The translations under genes and the position numbers were made by a program. From the NCBI RefSeq assembly GCF_039768865.1, contig NZ_JBDMZQ010000042.1: a DNA stretch of 35,388 bases; one strand, given 5' to 3'. Shown piece by piece: positions 1 through 7,930 of this stretch. Positions within the stretch are counted from its first letter, which is position 1. The number at the start of each line of letters is the position of its first letter. This DNA comes from Wenyingzhuangia sp039768865 (GTDB lineage Bacteria; Bacteroidota; Bacteroidia; Flavobacteriales; Flavobacteriaceae). The notes under the pieces were generated by a model. It did no database searches. It was not told where the DNA came from and saw only the letters and a program-made list of their open reading frames with translations.

Positions 1-624
1 AATGAAAGTTCTGATCATATCATCCAAGTATTAGGTAGGGTACGTAAACTATACTCTAATGTTGTCATCAACTTGGCAGATCAAAACTTAGACAAGCTAA
101 AGAAAAACGACAAACATGTAAACAAACTTAACCAGGAAATTGATGAGCTACGCAACGATGTCTTCTACTTTATCAAATCTTTGGAGAAAAGTTCGGTTGA
201 AGCTAGTAAGTTTTATATTTCTGTGTTAGGCTATCTAGAAGACATTTCACAATCGATTAGCTATATTTCTAAAATTAGCTACAAGCATGTGAACAACAAC
301 CACAAGCCCTTAAACAAAGAACAAATTGTTGATTTGAAATCTATCATGTCTGGACTTGAAACCGTTTTGAATGACATCTCACAAGTACTAGAGAGTCAAT
401 CTTTTGAAAAAGTTTTTGCTATTATAGAGAAAAAACAAACACTACTTGACAATGTCTCTGAATCTTTAGGGAAACAGATTGATAGAATTAGAACTGTAGA
501 AACAAGTGCAAAAAACACGACACTTCACTTTGGGATCATTATGGAATCTAAAGATTTAATCATGGCCCTAATCAATCTATCTGAACTGATCAATAGCATA
601 CAATCTAGTGTGGTTAAAAAATAA
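1..624 (+). CDS. PiT-family inorganic phosphate transporter, C-terminal part (5' truncated)
   Basis: The frame is open from the first base and ends in TAA at 624, so this is the 3' end of a longer gene. A TTG at 73 is not a convincing start because coding sequence continues upstream of it. The visible 207 residues are soluble, helical and rich in Lys, Asp, Ser and Asn, with no membrane segment. They resemble the cytoplasmic PhoU-like tail that follows the membrane domain of PiT transporters in flavobacteria (about 750 residues in all). That assignment rests on recall of the family. The transport domain itself lies outside the window. PhoU-like domains are helical bundles that modulate phosphate uptake. 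A strong hairpin terminator follows 18 bases after the stop. Alternative: a free-standing PhoU-like DUF47 protein. Confidence 0.62.
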   Translation, partial: NESSDHIIQVLGRVRKLYSNVVINLADQNLDKLKKNDKHVNKLNQEIDELRNDVFYFIKSLEKSSVEASKFYISVLGYLEDISQSISYISKISYKHVNNNHKPLNKEQIVDLKSIMSGLETVLNDISQVLESQSFEKVFAIIEKKQTLLDNVSESLGKQIDRIRTVETSAKNTTLHFGIIMESKDLIMALINLSELINSIQSSVVKK

Positions 625-637
625 AGAATGATACCTA

Positions 638-676
638 TAAAAAACCGCTTTTGTTGTTACAAAAGCGGTTTTTTTT
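638..676. terminator. Bidirectional intrinsic terminator
   Basis: Perfect 11-bp stem (643-653 with 660-670), 6-base loop, A-run on the left and T-run on the right, between the stops of two convergent genes. It can end transcription of the phosphate transporter (+) and of the aminotransferase (-). Confidence 0.88.
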
Positions 677-696
677 ATCTTCTTTAAACGGATTGC

Positions 697-1884
697 TTAA
701 GACAATACCGACTTGATTCTAGTTACTGCTTCTCTCAACTGCGCCTCAGATGCTGCGTAAGAGATACGAATACAATTAGGAGCTCCAAAAGACTCTCCAG
801 ATACGGTTGCTACATTCGCTTGTTCTAACAAAAGCATAGAAAAGTCTGCAGCAGTTTCAATGGTTTTCCCTTGAAAAGATTTTCCAAAGAAAGCAGAAAC
901 ATCAGGAAAAATATAGAAAGCACCTTTGGGGATATTTAACTTAAACCCATCAATGGCCCCTAACAATTCCAACATCATATCCCTACGCTTTTGAAATTCC
1001 TCAACCATATAATCTATTCTTGATACCGGCTCAGTCAACGCAGTAATTGCGGCTCTTTGGGCGATACAGTTTGTTCCAGATGTAATCTGACCTTGCATTT
1101 TTGTACAAGCCTTTGCAATCCACTCAGGAGCACCAATATATCCAATTCTCCATCCAGTCATTGCAAATGCTTTTGCCAATCCATTAACTGTTATGGTTCT
1201 ATCGTACATGGAGGGAATACAAGCAATACTGAAATTTGGCGTACCATAATTGATGTGCTCATAAATCTCATCAGATACGATAAAAATATCTGGATACTTT
1301 TCTAACACTGCTGCCAATGCTTTGTAATCCTCCTCGGTATAAACTGTCCCACTTGGATTATTTGGAGAATTAAAGAAAACTAATTTTGTTTTTGGTGTGA
1401 TTGCTTCTTCTAATTGAGCAGGCGTAATTTTAAAATCTGCTTCAATAGAAGATGGGATTTCTTTATATGTTGCTCCCCCCAAAATCCCTAAAGCAGAATA
1501 TGATACCCAGTATGGTGCTGGTAACAAAACCTCATCTCCTGGATTTAATAAAACTTGAGTTATGTTTGCAAGGGATTGTTTTGCTCCAGTTGAAACCACA
1601 ATCTGATTTGGCTTGTAATCTAAGTTGTTGTCTCTTTTAAATTTTAAAGAAATTGCTTCTTTTAAATCAGCATAACCATCAACAGGACTATATGAATTGT
1701 AATTGTCGTTGACTGCTTGAATTGCAGCATCCTTGATGTAGTCTGGTGTATTAAAATCTGGTTCCCCTAAACTTAAACTAATAATATCTTTACCTGCTGC
1801 TTTTAATTCTCTTGCTTTTGCAGCCATTGCTAATGTTGCTGATGCTGGTAAACCTGTGATTCTGTCTGATAAAACTTGTTTCAT
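697..1884 (-). CDS. PLP-dependent aminotransferase, aspartate aminotransferase type (class I)
   Basis: 395 residues, the usual length for class I fold-type I aminotransferases, which transfer the amino group of aspartate (or a related amino acid) to 2-oxoglutarate in the cytoplasm. Visible landmarks: SPNNPSG at 173-179 (Asn175 binds the cofactor ring region), Asp205 in SDEIY (pairs with the pyridine nitrogen), the PLP Schiff-base lysine Lys238 in the LAKAFAMTGWR segment, and Arg373 in CIRISYA, the expected alpha-carboxylate-binding arginine. The ATG at 1884 gives a standard N-terminus (SDRITGLPASATLAM). The gene lies 25 bases behind the desaturase with no terminator between, so both are probably one transcript ending at the 638-676 hairpin. 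Exact substrate (aspartate, or an aromatic or other amino acid) cannot be decided from sequence alone. Confidence 0.88.
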   Translation of the reverse strand: MKQVLSDRITGLPASATLAMAAKARELKAAGKDIISLSLGEPDFNTPDYIKDAAIQAVNDNYNSYSPVDGYADLKEAISLKFKRDNNLDYKPNQIVVSTGAKQSLANITQVLLNPGDEVLLPAPYWVSYSALGILGGATYKEIPSSIEADFKITPAQLEEAITPKTKLVFFNSPNNPSGTVYTEEDYKALAAVLEKYPDIFIVSDEIYEHINYGTPNFSIACIPSMYDRTITVNGLAKAFAMTGWRIGYIGAPEWIAKACTKMQGQITSGTNCIAQRAAITALTEPVSRIDYMVEEFQKRRDMMLELLGAIDGFKLNIPKGAFYIFPDVSAFFGKSFQGKTIETAADFSMLLLEQANVATVSGESFGAPNCIRISYAASEAQLREAVTRIKSVLS

Positions 1885-1909
1885 TGCTTAATTTACTTAT
1901 AATAATTAT

Positions 1910-3001
1910 TTATCCCACTTGAGGTTGCTTTCCTAAAACAACCAATTGATTAATATGTGCTTTTAATGCTTCCTTCACGGTTTCATATTCGTGATAGGGT
2001 AGTTGAAATTCTTTCGCTGTTTTTTTAACAATCTTAGAAATGTCTTTGTAATGGACATGAGAGATTGTTGGAAATATGTGATGCTCTATTTGAAAGTTTA
2101 ACCCTCCTAAAAAAAAGGAAACAAATTTGTTATGAGTCGCAAAATTTGCAGTTTCTTGCAATTGATGCGCTGCCCAGCTTCTTTTTTCTTTTTCTAATTT
2201 TTCAGCGGAAACAACCTCAATAGCATCTGTAATATGTGCCAATTGAAATACTGTGCTCAGCACGAAACCTGCTACATAATGCATAACCATGAAACCAACC
2301 AACCACTGATACCACATAACATTCATGACTAACAATGGCAATACTAGCCAAAATAAGTAATAAACTATTTTGGTCATAACCAATAAGCTCCACTCCTTCG
2401 TCGCATTTAACTCTCCCTCAGCACTTAACTTCTGCTTGATATACTTGGGTGTCTGTCTAAAATCTACTACCAAAGCCCATTGGATAGTCAACAATCCGTA
2501 TAAAAAGAAAGCATAAAACCGTTGGTATTTATGAAATCGTTTCCAAGGTTCAAAAGGGGACAATCTAAGAACTCCCTGTATGTCTATATCTTCGTCAATT
2601 CCTTCTACATTGGTATAGGTATGGTGTAATAAATTATGCTGAACTTTCCAGTTATAGACATTACCCGCCAAAATATAAATGGTATTACCCATCAATTGAT
2701 TAACCCACCATCTACTTGAAAAAGAACCGTGATTACTGTCGTGCATTACATTCATACCAACACCTGCCATTCCCAACCCCATCATCACACAAAGTAAAAC
2801 ACGCAACAAATTGTGCATTGGGAAAATAATGATAGAAAGATAAGAGACAAACAGCAAAGATAACATCAGTGCTGCCTTGGTATAAAGCACCCAATTTCCG
2901 GTACGTTTAAGATTGTTGTCTTTAAAATACTTGTTAACTCTTTGATTAAGAGTTTTAAAAAATTGATTGTTGCTTTCTCGTGAAAAACTTGCTTGCCGCA
3001 T
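1910..3001 (-). CDS. Membrane fatty acid desaturase (acyl-CoA/acyl-lipid type)
   Basis: 363-residue integral membrane di-iron desaturase, which introduces a cis double bond into acyl chains and so tunes membrane fluidity. The three histidine boxes are intact: HDSNH at 87-91, HNLLHH at 122-127, and QIEHH at 304-308. The Gln replacing the first His of the third box is typical of the linoleoyl-CoA / front-end (delta-5/6-like) branch rather than stearoyl delta-9 enzymes. No fused cytochrome b5 domain is present. Hydrophobic segments lie at about 43-60, 65-85, 165-180 and 212-255. ATG at 3001 is preceded 21 bases upstream by a TACTTTTG promoter element. The aminotransferase follows in the same direction. 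Regiospecificity is not deducible. Confidence 0.9.
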   Translation of the reverse strand: MRQASFSRESNNQFFKTLNQRVNKYFKDNNLKRTGNWVLYTKAALMLSLLFVSYLSIIIFPMHNLLRVLLCVMMGLGMAGVGMNVMHDSNHGSFSSRWWVNQLMGNTIYILAGNVYNWKVQHNLLHHTYTNVEGIDEDIDIQGVLRLSPFEPWKRFHKYQRFYAFFLYGLLTIQWALVVDFRQTPKYIKQKLSAEGELNATKEWSLLVMTKIVYYLFWLVLPLLVMNVMWYQWLVGFMVMHYVAGFVLSTVFQLAHITDAIEVVSAEKLEKEKRSWAAHQLQETANFATHNKFVSFFLGGLNFQIEHHIFPTISHVHYKDISKIVKKTAKEFQLPYHEYETVKEALKAHINQLVVLGKQPQVG

Positions 3002-3022
3002 TTAGTCGTATAGTTCTGACTA

Positions 3023-3030
3023 CAAAAGTA
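3023..3030 (-). promoter_or_regulatory. Bacteroidota -7 element upstream of the desaturase
   Basis: Reads TACTTTTG on the minus strand, an exact TAnnTTTG match, leaving a leader of roughly 15 bases. No TTG at the usual -33 spacing is visible, so support is from the -7 box and its position only. Confidence 0.5.
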
Positions 3031-3151
3031 ATTAATTTTTATTCAGTTTATTTGAATTCTGCCGTAAGAAATTCAAATTTCAATAGTTTTTATTTAAACT
3101 CTAAAAATTATTTAACCTCACTATTACCCTCTGTTTTTGATTGAAATCATT

Positions 3152-3159
3152 TACTTTTG
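3152..3159 (+). promoter_or_regulatory. Bacteroidota -7 element upstream of rsmG
   Basis: TACTTTTG, an exact TAnnTTTG match and identical to the element of the divergent desaturase gene. It ends only 7 bases before the ATG at 3167, so transcription would start at or just before the start codon. It therefore argues against the upstream TTG at 3137 as start. No clear -33 TTG. Confidence 0.5.
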
Positions 3160-3166
3160 TAATATC

Positions 3167-3811
3167 ATGACAGCAGTAACTACCATTTTAAAATACTTTC
3201 CAGAGTTATCCGAAACCCAAATTGCGCAGTTTACAGCCCTGGATAAACTCTACAAGCACTGGAATGCCCAGATCAATGTAGTTTCTCGAAAAGACATTGA
3301 CGAACTATACGTGAGACATATCCTTCACTCTTTAGGGATCGCAAAAGTTCAAAAGTTTAAACCTGGAGCTAAAATTCTAGATGTAGGAACAGGAGGTGGT
3401 TTCCCTGGAATTCCTCTGGCTATTTTATTTCCCGAAACTGAATTCTTTTTGGTAGACGCTATTGGTAAAAAAATAAAAGTTGTAAACGAGATTGCAGAAG
3501 AAATCGGACTCATAAACCTCAAAGCAGAACACATGAGGGCAGAAAAGGTGAAAGGTGAGTTTGACTTTATCGTAAGTAGAGCTGTGACCGCAATGCCTGA
3601 TTTTATAAAATGGGTAAAAAACAAATGTGCTAAAAAGAATAATCATTCTTTAAAAAATGGAATTTTATACTTGAAAGGAGGAGATTTAACAGAGGAATTG
3701 AAAGATTTCCCAAACTCGAATTTATATGAGTTACCTAACTATTTTAAAGAAGATTTTTTTGAAACTAAAAAAGTAGTTCACCTTCCTTTAAAATATAAAC
3801 CGCGTAAATAA
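3167..3811 (+). CDS. rsmG: 16S rRNA (guanine(527)-N7)-methyltransferase RsmG (GidB)
   Basis: 214 residues from the ATG at 3167. This SAM-dependent methyltransferase modifies G527 of 16S rRNA near the streptomycin site. Characteristic segments: NVVSRKD at 37-43, RHILHSL at 50-56, the SAM-binding glycine loop GTGGGFPGIP at 74-83, and VSRAVTAMP near 138-146. An in-frame TTG at 3137 would add ten residues, but that stretch carries the -7 promoter element and is hydrophobic and unlike the family N-terminus, so I use the ATG. The stop is followed immediately (no spacer) by the ATG of the next gene, indicating translational coupling with the beta-barrel protein. Confidence 0.94.
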   Translation: MTAVTTILKYFPELSETQIAQFTALDKLYKHWNAQINVVSRKDIDELYVRHILHSLGIAKVQKFKPGAKILDVGTGGGFPGIPLAILFPETEFFLVDAIGKKIKVVNEIAEEIGLINLKAEHMRAEKVKGEFDFIVSRAVTAMPDFIKWVKNKCAKKNNHSLKNGILYLKGGDLTEELKDFPNSNLYELPNYFKEDFFETKKVVHLPLKYKPRK

Positions 3812-4501
3812 ATGCAATTGAAAATTTTTCTTGTTGGACTACTTATTTCTTGCACGCTAATGGCGCAACAAGAACAAGAGATAGAGAAATACATAGATTC
3901 TATTTACCTTGAAGATCAATTCTATTTCGGATTACTATATAATTTTAACATCACCAACAACAATAATATTGAATCTAGCGGAGTGCCTTTTTGCGTCAAA
4001 ACAGGCTTTATCAAAGACATCCCACTGAATAAAAAAAGAAACAAGGCACTGGGGTTAGGAGTTGGTTATAATTTTGATGTGGTAAGACCTAATATCGTCA
4101 TTCAAAACCAAAACCAAGGTTTGATATTTAATGTTGACAATAGTGATCAAAGTACTAATTACGCCAGTCATGAAATTGAATTTCCACTTGAATTCCGATG
4201 GAGAACTTCAACTGCAACTAATGATAGCTTTTGGAGAATATATACTGGTGTTTCTTTCGTAAAAATTCTAAAAAGTACTGCTAGCTTTAAGAACAGCGCC
4301 GTTAACACCACTACTTTCAAAGATATCCCAGCTATAAACAGGAACAAGTATACCTTGTATACCTCTGTTGGTTTTGGTACTTGGAATCTTTACGTGAAAT
4401 ACTATCTAAACAGGTTTTTTGACAACAATATAGATAGAGAAAAAGAGGAAAACATCAATTTCAACCAACTAAAAGTGGGGGTTATGATGTATTTACTATA
4501 A
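3812..4501 (+). CDS. Outer-membrane beta-barrel protein (porin/PorT-like family)
   Basis: 229 residues with an N-terminal signal peptide (hydrophobic 4-17, likely cleavage after Ala18 before QQEQ). The mature part is rich in aromatic residues, Asn and alternating hydrophobic positions, with short strands such as ALGLGVGYNFDVV, EIEFPLEFRWRTS, WRIYTGVSFVKIL and LYVKYYLNRFF. This is what a small 8-10-strand barrel of the OMP_b-brl type looks like. A similar barrel gene is, as I recall, commonly found near rpoN in flavobacteria, which fits the position here, although here it is convergent to rpoN. It starts directly after the rsmG stop. Its own stop is interlocked with the stop of the opposing gene. 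No specific function can be assigned. Confidence 0.72.
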   Translation: MQLKIFLVGLLISCTLMAQQEQEIEKYIDSIYLEDQFYFGLLYNFNITNNNNIESSGVPFCVKTGFIKDIPLNKKRNKALGLGVGYNFDVVRPNIVIQNQNQGLIFNVDNSDQSTNYASHEIEFPLEFRWRTSTATNDSFWRIYTGVSFVKILKSTASFKNSAVNTTTFKDIPAINRNKYTLYTSVGFGTWNLYVKYYLNRFFDNNIDREKEENINFNQLKVGVMMYLL

Positions 4502-5095
4502 AACAAGACTGGTTAGTATCGGCAATAAAAACCCTAGGATAGATCCAATTATAATCTCTTTAAAATTATGTGCTTTCAACTTTAATCTTACAGTTGCCAA
4601 TACTCCTGTCATCATAAAAAGAAGGGCAATCACAAAAATTGAATACTGATAGGCAACACCATAGACAACAGCAAAACCTAGTAAACTTGTCATTCCAAGT
4701 AAATGTAAACTTGCTTTGATCTTGAAATAAAGAAAGATGAAAACAGCTATCAATCCCAAGGCAATAGCATAAACTAAAATAGTCAATTCTCTTATTTGCC
4801 AGACACGACTGATCATAAGGGCTAAAAATAAATAATTTACAAACATTAAAATGACTGGCAATTTCCTATCATTGATCTCAGGAACTTCAATGCTTTTGAT
4901 TCGTCCTGTAAACTTTAGGAAAAAAATCATTAGTAAAGGCAATAAAAAAGTACACCCTACCACAAGAAAGAAAATCAAATATATTTGCATTTTAGAGAGC
5001 GGTAATGGCAAATGAGTTAAGTATAACCATGAGCCAAACATGGGTAAAAATATAGGATGCAAAAGGATTGATATAGCTTTGTAAATTTTTTTCAT
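4496..5095 (-). CDS. Polytopic membrane protein with degenerate PAP2-like core
   Basis: 199 residues with about six hydrophobic segments (roughly 8-25, 36-60, 78-96, 103-124, 131-163, 180-199). Near the C-terminus is Arg170-x5-His176-x3-Glu180 followed by IIIGSILGF. This follows the third motif of PAP2 lipid phosphatases (SR-x5-H-x3-D then a glycine-rich helix), with Glu in place of Asp. An upstream ASLH (128-131) sits where PSGH is expected, and a basic NDRKLP (75-80) may be the remnant of the first motif. I infer a PAP2-fold relative that may have lost or altered activity; homologues are usually left as hypothetical proteins. It lies 2 bases after rpoN and so is almost certainly cotranscribed with it. 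Confidence 0.6.
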   Translation of the reverse strand: MKKIYKAISILLHPIFLPMFGSWLYLTHLPLPLSKMQIYLIFFLVVGCTFLLPLLMIFFLKFTGRIKSIEVPEINDRKLPVILMFVNYLFLALMISRVWQIRELTILVYAIALGLIAVFIFLYFKIKASLHLLGMTSLLGFAVVYGVAYQYSIFVIALLFMMTGVLATVRLKLKAHNFKEIIIGSILGFLLPILTSLVL

Positions 5096-5097
5096 AC

Positions 5098-6552
5098 TTA
5101 TATTTCCTTTCTCAATCTTGCAACAGGAATGTCTAACTGTTCTCTATACTTGGCAACAGTTCTACGAGCAATTAAATACCCCTTATCTTTCAGCAAGGAA
5201 GACAATTTATCATCTGTTAAAGGTTTCTTTTTGTTTTCTTCATCAATTACGGTTTTTAAAATACTCTTTATTTCTCTTGTAGAAATATCTTCTCCTAGGT
5301 CATTTTTCATCGACTCAGAGAAAAACTCTTTAACCAATTTTGTACCATAAGGGGTCGCGCAATATTTACTGTTTGCAACTCTAGAAACCGTAGAAATATC
5401 CATATCAATCTTTTCTGCCACATCTTTTAAAATCATAGGTTTCAATTTCCCTTCATCACCTGTGAGTAAATATTCTTTTTGCATTTTCATGATCGTACTC
5501 ATAGTAAGCATCAATGTTTGTTGGCGCTGCTTGATGGCATCAATAAACCACTTCGCAGAATCTAGTTTCTGCTTTATGAATAATACTGCATCTTTTTGAG
5601 ATTTGGTTTTGACCTTGGCCTCTTTATACCCTTTTAGCATATTATTATACTCCCTTGAAACATGTAAATCTGGAGCATTTCTTGAATTCAACAACAATTC
5701 TAATTCTCCTTCGGAAATTCTTATGGTAAAATCTGGCACTACCTGTGCTGCTATTTTAGAATTCCCTACCACTGCCCCTCCTGGCTTTGGGTTTAATTTT
5801 GATATTTCTTTAATCGCATCTTTTAGTTCTTCTTCAGAAACCTCATACTTTGTCAGCAATTTTTGATAGTGTTTTTTTACAAAAGCATCAAAAGATAATT
5901 CCAACATTCTTATCGCCAAAGCTATTGATCTTGTGAATGGTTTTGACTTTAATTGAATAATGAGACATTCTTTTAAATCTCTTGCTCCAACACCTGTAGG
6001 CTCTAATTTTTGTACGACACGATACAAGACATCGTCCACTTTTTTCTCCTCTACAAAAATATTTTGAGTAAAAGCCAAATCATCAACAATATCAATCGAA
6101 TCTCTCCTTAAATAACCATTATCATTAATGCTACCCACTAAAAACTCAGCAATAATATACTCTTCATCACCCAAAGAAAAAGTATTCAATTGATTGATTA
6201 AAGACTGGTGAAAGCTAATTCCTCCTGCATAAGGCACTTCCTTTTCTTCATCATCTGCAGCGTAATTATTTGCTTGTAATTTGTAACTTGGAATATCGTC
6301 ATCGCTCAAATACTCATCAATATTAATATCATCTGCTTCGATGGAATCATTACCTTCATCCGCATAATCATCATAATTATCCTCAAATGCCTCCTCTTGT
6401 TCTTTCCCAGACTCTAACGCTGGATTCTCTTCAATCTCTTGTTTTAGTTTTTGCTCAAAAGCTTGGGTAGGCATCTGTATCATCTTCATCAACTGGATTT
6501 GTTGTGGCGATAATTTTTGAGATAACTTTAAATTGAGACTTTGTTTTAACAT
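5098..6552 (-). CDS. rpoN: RNA polymerase sigma-54 factor RpoN
   Basis: 484 residues from the ATG at 6552. Sigma-54 directs RNA polymerase to -24/-12 promoters and needs an AAA+ activator. Region I is visible at 1-45 (LNLKLSQKLSPQQIQLMKMI, Gln/Leu-rich). A very acidic linker spans about 50-90. Then come the core-binding region and the DNA-binding domain, ending in the RpoN box ARRTVAKYRE at 462-471. A GTG at 6624 would add 24 residues not found in the family, so I chose the internal ATG that opens with the canonical MLKQSLNLKL. No clear promoter is seen upstream. A membrane protein follows 2 bases downstream. No enhancer-binding activator gene is in the window. Confidence 0.95.
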   Translation of the reverse strand: MLKQSLNLKLSQKLSPQQIQLMKMIQMPTQAFEQKLKQEIEENPALESGKEQEEAFEDNYDDYADEGNDSIEADDINIDEYLSDDDIPSYKLQANNYAADDEEKEVPYAGGISFHQSLINQLNTFSLGDEEYIIAEFLVGSINDNGYLRRDSIDIVDDLAFTQNIFVEEKKVDDVLYRVVQKLEPTGVGARDLKECLIIQLKSKPFTRSIALAIRMLELSFDAFVKKHYQKLLTKYEVSEEELKDAIKEISKLNPKPGGAVVGNSKIAAQVVPDFTIRISEGELELLLNSRNAPDLHVSREYNNMLKGYKEAKVKTKSQKDAVLFIKQKLDSAKWFIDAIKQRQQTLMLTMSTIMKMQKEYLLTGDEGKLKPMILKDVAEKIDMDISTVSRVANSKYCATPYGTKLVKEFFSESMKNDLGEDISTREIKSILKTVIDEENKKKPLTDDKLSSLLKDKGYLIARRTVAKYREQLDIPVARLRKEI

Positions 6553-6813
6553 AATACTTGATGCAATTCTGTTGACTTTTACTCTAAGATAGTAAAGTAT
6601 CTGATAGAAACTCACAAATGTCACATCAAATTCAATGCCGAAAAATTAATACACTGATAATCATTTAAATACACCGATGATCTTCGTGATAAAATATTAT
6701 TTTCGAGTTATACCTGGACAGACAAACCCTTTTTGACAACCAACATTAATCTCAATAGTATTGACTCAATTAAGCATTGTTTTTATTGATTGCGTAAACA
6801 AACATCACAAACC
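6553..6813. other. Gene-free stretch upstream of rpoN
   Basis: With the terminator that follows, about 320 bases without a gene. I see no coding frame worth calling and no exact TAnnTTTG box for rpoN. The only structure noted is a pair of 13-base direct repeats, TACAC(T/C)GAT(A/G)ATC, at 6650-6662 and 6670-6682, with a 20-base period. It presumably holds the rpoN promoter and 5' leader. Confidence 0.4.
6650..6682. repeat. Two 13-base direct repeats, 20-base period
   Basis: TACACTGATAATC at 6650-6662 and TACACCGATGATC at 6670-6682 differ at two positions and are phased on the same face of the helix. They lie about 100-130 bases upstream of the rpoN start. A regulatory role is only a possibility. 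Confidence 0.3.
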
Positions 6814-6863
6814 AATCCCATAAAAAAAGCTCAAGTGTTTACTTGAGCTTTTTTTATGGGATT
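6814..6863. terminator. Long perfect hairpin terminator downstream of purC
   Basis: Two perfect 23-base arms (6814-6836 and 6841-6863) enclose a GTTT loop. The GC-containing core AGCTCAAGT is flanked by A7/T7 tracts that pair in the hairpin, and then by a further paired ATCCCAT/ATGGGAT segment. For minus-strand transcription it lies 12 bases past the purC stop. Confidence 0.85.
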
Positions 6864-6874
6864 CGTCTAATTCT

Positions 6875-7822
6875 TTATTTTGCTAAAAAAGAACTCACGT
6901 TATTTTCTATTCTTACAAGTACATCAGAGATGTCAGCTTTCACAAAAACCTCTCCTGTAATCTGCTCATACAACTCTATATACCTATTTGATATTTCTTC
7001 TATTTTCTCTGTTGTCAAATCTGGTATTTGCTGACCATCCTTTCCTTGAAATCCATTTTCTATCAACCACTGACGAACAAATTCTTTAGATAATTGCTTT
7101 TGAGAAATGCCTTTATCTTGTCTCTCTTGGTATCCCTCTTTATAAAAATAACGAGAAGAATCTGGAGTGTGAATTTCATCAATTACTACAATTTTTCCTT
7201 CTGCAGTTTTTCCAAATTCGTATTTGGTATCGACCAATATCAACCCTCTTTCGGCAGCCAGTGCTGTACCTTCTCTGAACAAAGCTAACGTATATGATTC
7301 TAGCTGCTTATAGTCTTCTTCTGAAACCACTCCATTTGCTATTATAGCCTCACGAGAAATATCTTCATCATGATCTCCTAGATCTGCCTTTGTTGTTGGT
7401 GTAATAATAGGCGTTGGAAATTTATCATTTTCCTTCATCCCGTCTGGCATCTTAACACCGCACAAAACCCTTTCTCCATTTTTATAAGTTCTCCAAGCAT
7501 GTCCAGTACAATATCCGCGAACTACCATTTCTACTTTAAAGGGTTCACATGCATAACCTACAGTCACATTTGGATCAGGAACCCCTAAAACCCAGTTAGG
7601 ACAAATATGCTTAGTTGCATCTAACATCTTAGCTGCTATCTGATTTAAAATCTGTCCTTTGTATGGTATTTGCTTTGGCATAATGACATCAAAAGCAGAA
7701 AGTCTATCAGAAGCCACCATCACTAGTTTTTGGTCTACCGTATAGACTTCGCGAACTTTTCCTTTGTAGATGGCTGTCTGCCCTGGAAAACTAAAATTGG
7801 TATCGTTAATTGTATGACTCAT
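6875..7822 (-). CDS. purC: Phosphoribosylaminoimidazole-succinocarboxamide synthase (SAICAR synthetase)
   Basis: 315 residues. PurC ligates aspartate to CAIR using ATP in de novo purine synthesis. Visible family segments are the ATP-site start YKGKVREVY (19-27), SDRLSAFDVIMP (38-49), the YCTGHAW region, and the signature LILVDTKYEFG followed by DEIHTPDSSRY, which holds metal- and substrate-binding acidic residues. The length matches the longer Bacteroidota/yeast-like form rather than the roughly 240-residue E. coli form. ATG at 7822, with a TATTTTTG promoter box 19 bases upstream. The gene appears monocistronic: phoH ends 108 bases upstream and a strong terminator follows. Confidence 0.95.
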   Translation of the reverse strand: MSHTINDTNFSFPGQTAIYKGKVREVYTVDQKLVMVASDRLSAFDVIMPKQIPYKGQILNQIAAKMLDATKHICPNWVLGVPDPNVTVGYACEPFKVEMVVRGYCTGHAWRTYKNGERVLCGVKMPDGMKENDKFPTPIITPTTKADLGDHDEDISREAIIANGVVSEEDYKQLESYTLALFREGTALAAERGLILVDTKYEFGKTAEGKIVVIDEIHTPDSSRYFYKEGYQERQDKGISQKQLSKEFVRQWLIENGFQGKDGQQIPDLTTEKIEEISNRYIELYEQITGEVFVKADISDVLVRIENNVSSFLAK

Positions 7823-7841
7823 TTCATCATTTAATTTATTG

Positions 7842-7849
7842 CAAAAATA
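7842..7849 (-). promoter_or_regulatory. Bacteroidota -7 element upstream of purC
   Basis: Reads TATTTTTG on the minus strand, followed by C, an exact TAnnTTTG match 19 bases before the purC ATG. No -33 TTG at canonical spacing was found. Confidence 0.5.
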
Positions 7850-7930
7850 GACAAAGTTTGTAAAGTAATTAGGGTTTCTAAAATTAAAAATTCAGCATGA
7901 CGCTTACTGGTAGGTTTTAAATTAAACCCT

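Noticed and set aside
1057..1640. Plus-strand reading frames of 62 and 82 residues inside the aminotransferase gene
   Set aside because: Antisense shadows of a well-supported gene with no family features or start context.
3349..3646. Minus-strand frames of 91 and 73 residues inside rsmG
   Set aside because: They lie antisense to conserved RsmG motifs; composition looks like shadow translation.
6553..6624. 24-residue N-terminal extension of RpoN from GTG 6624
   Set aside because: The canonical RpoN start MLKQSLNLKL lies at ATG 6552 and the extension has no family match by eye.
7871..7930. AGGGTTT...AAACCCT inverted repeat considered as a phoH terminator
   Set aside because: Only 7 bp with a loop of more than 40 bases and no U-run.
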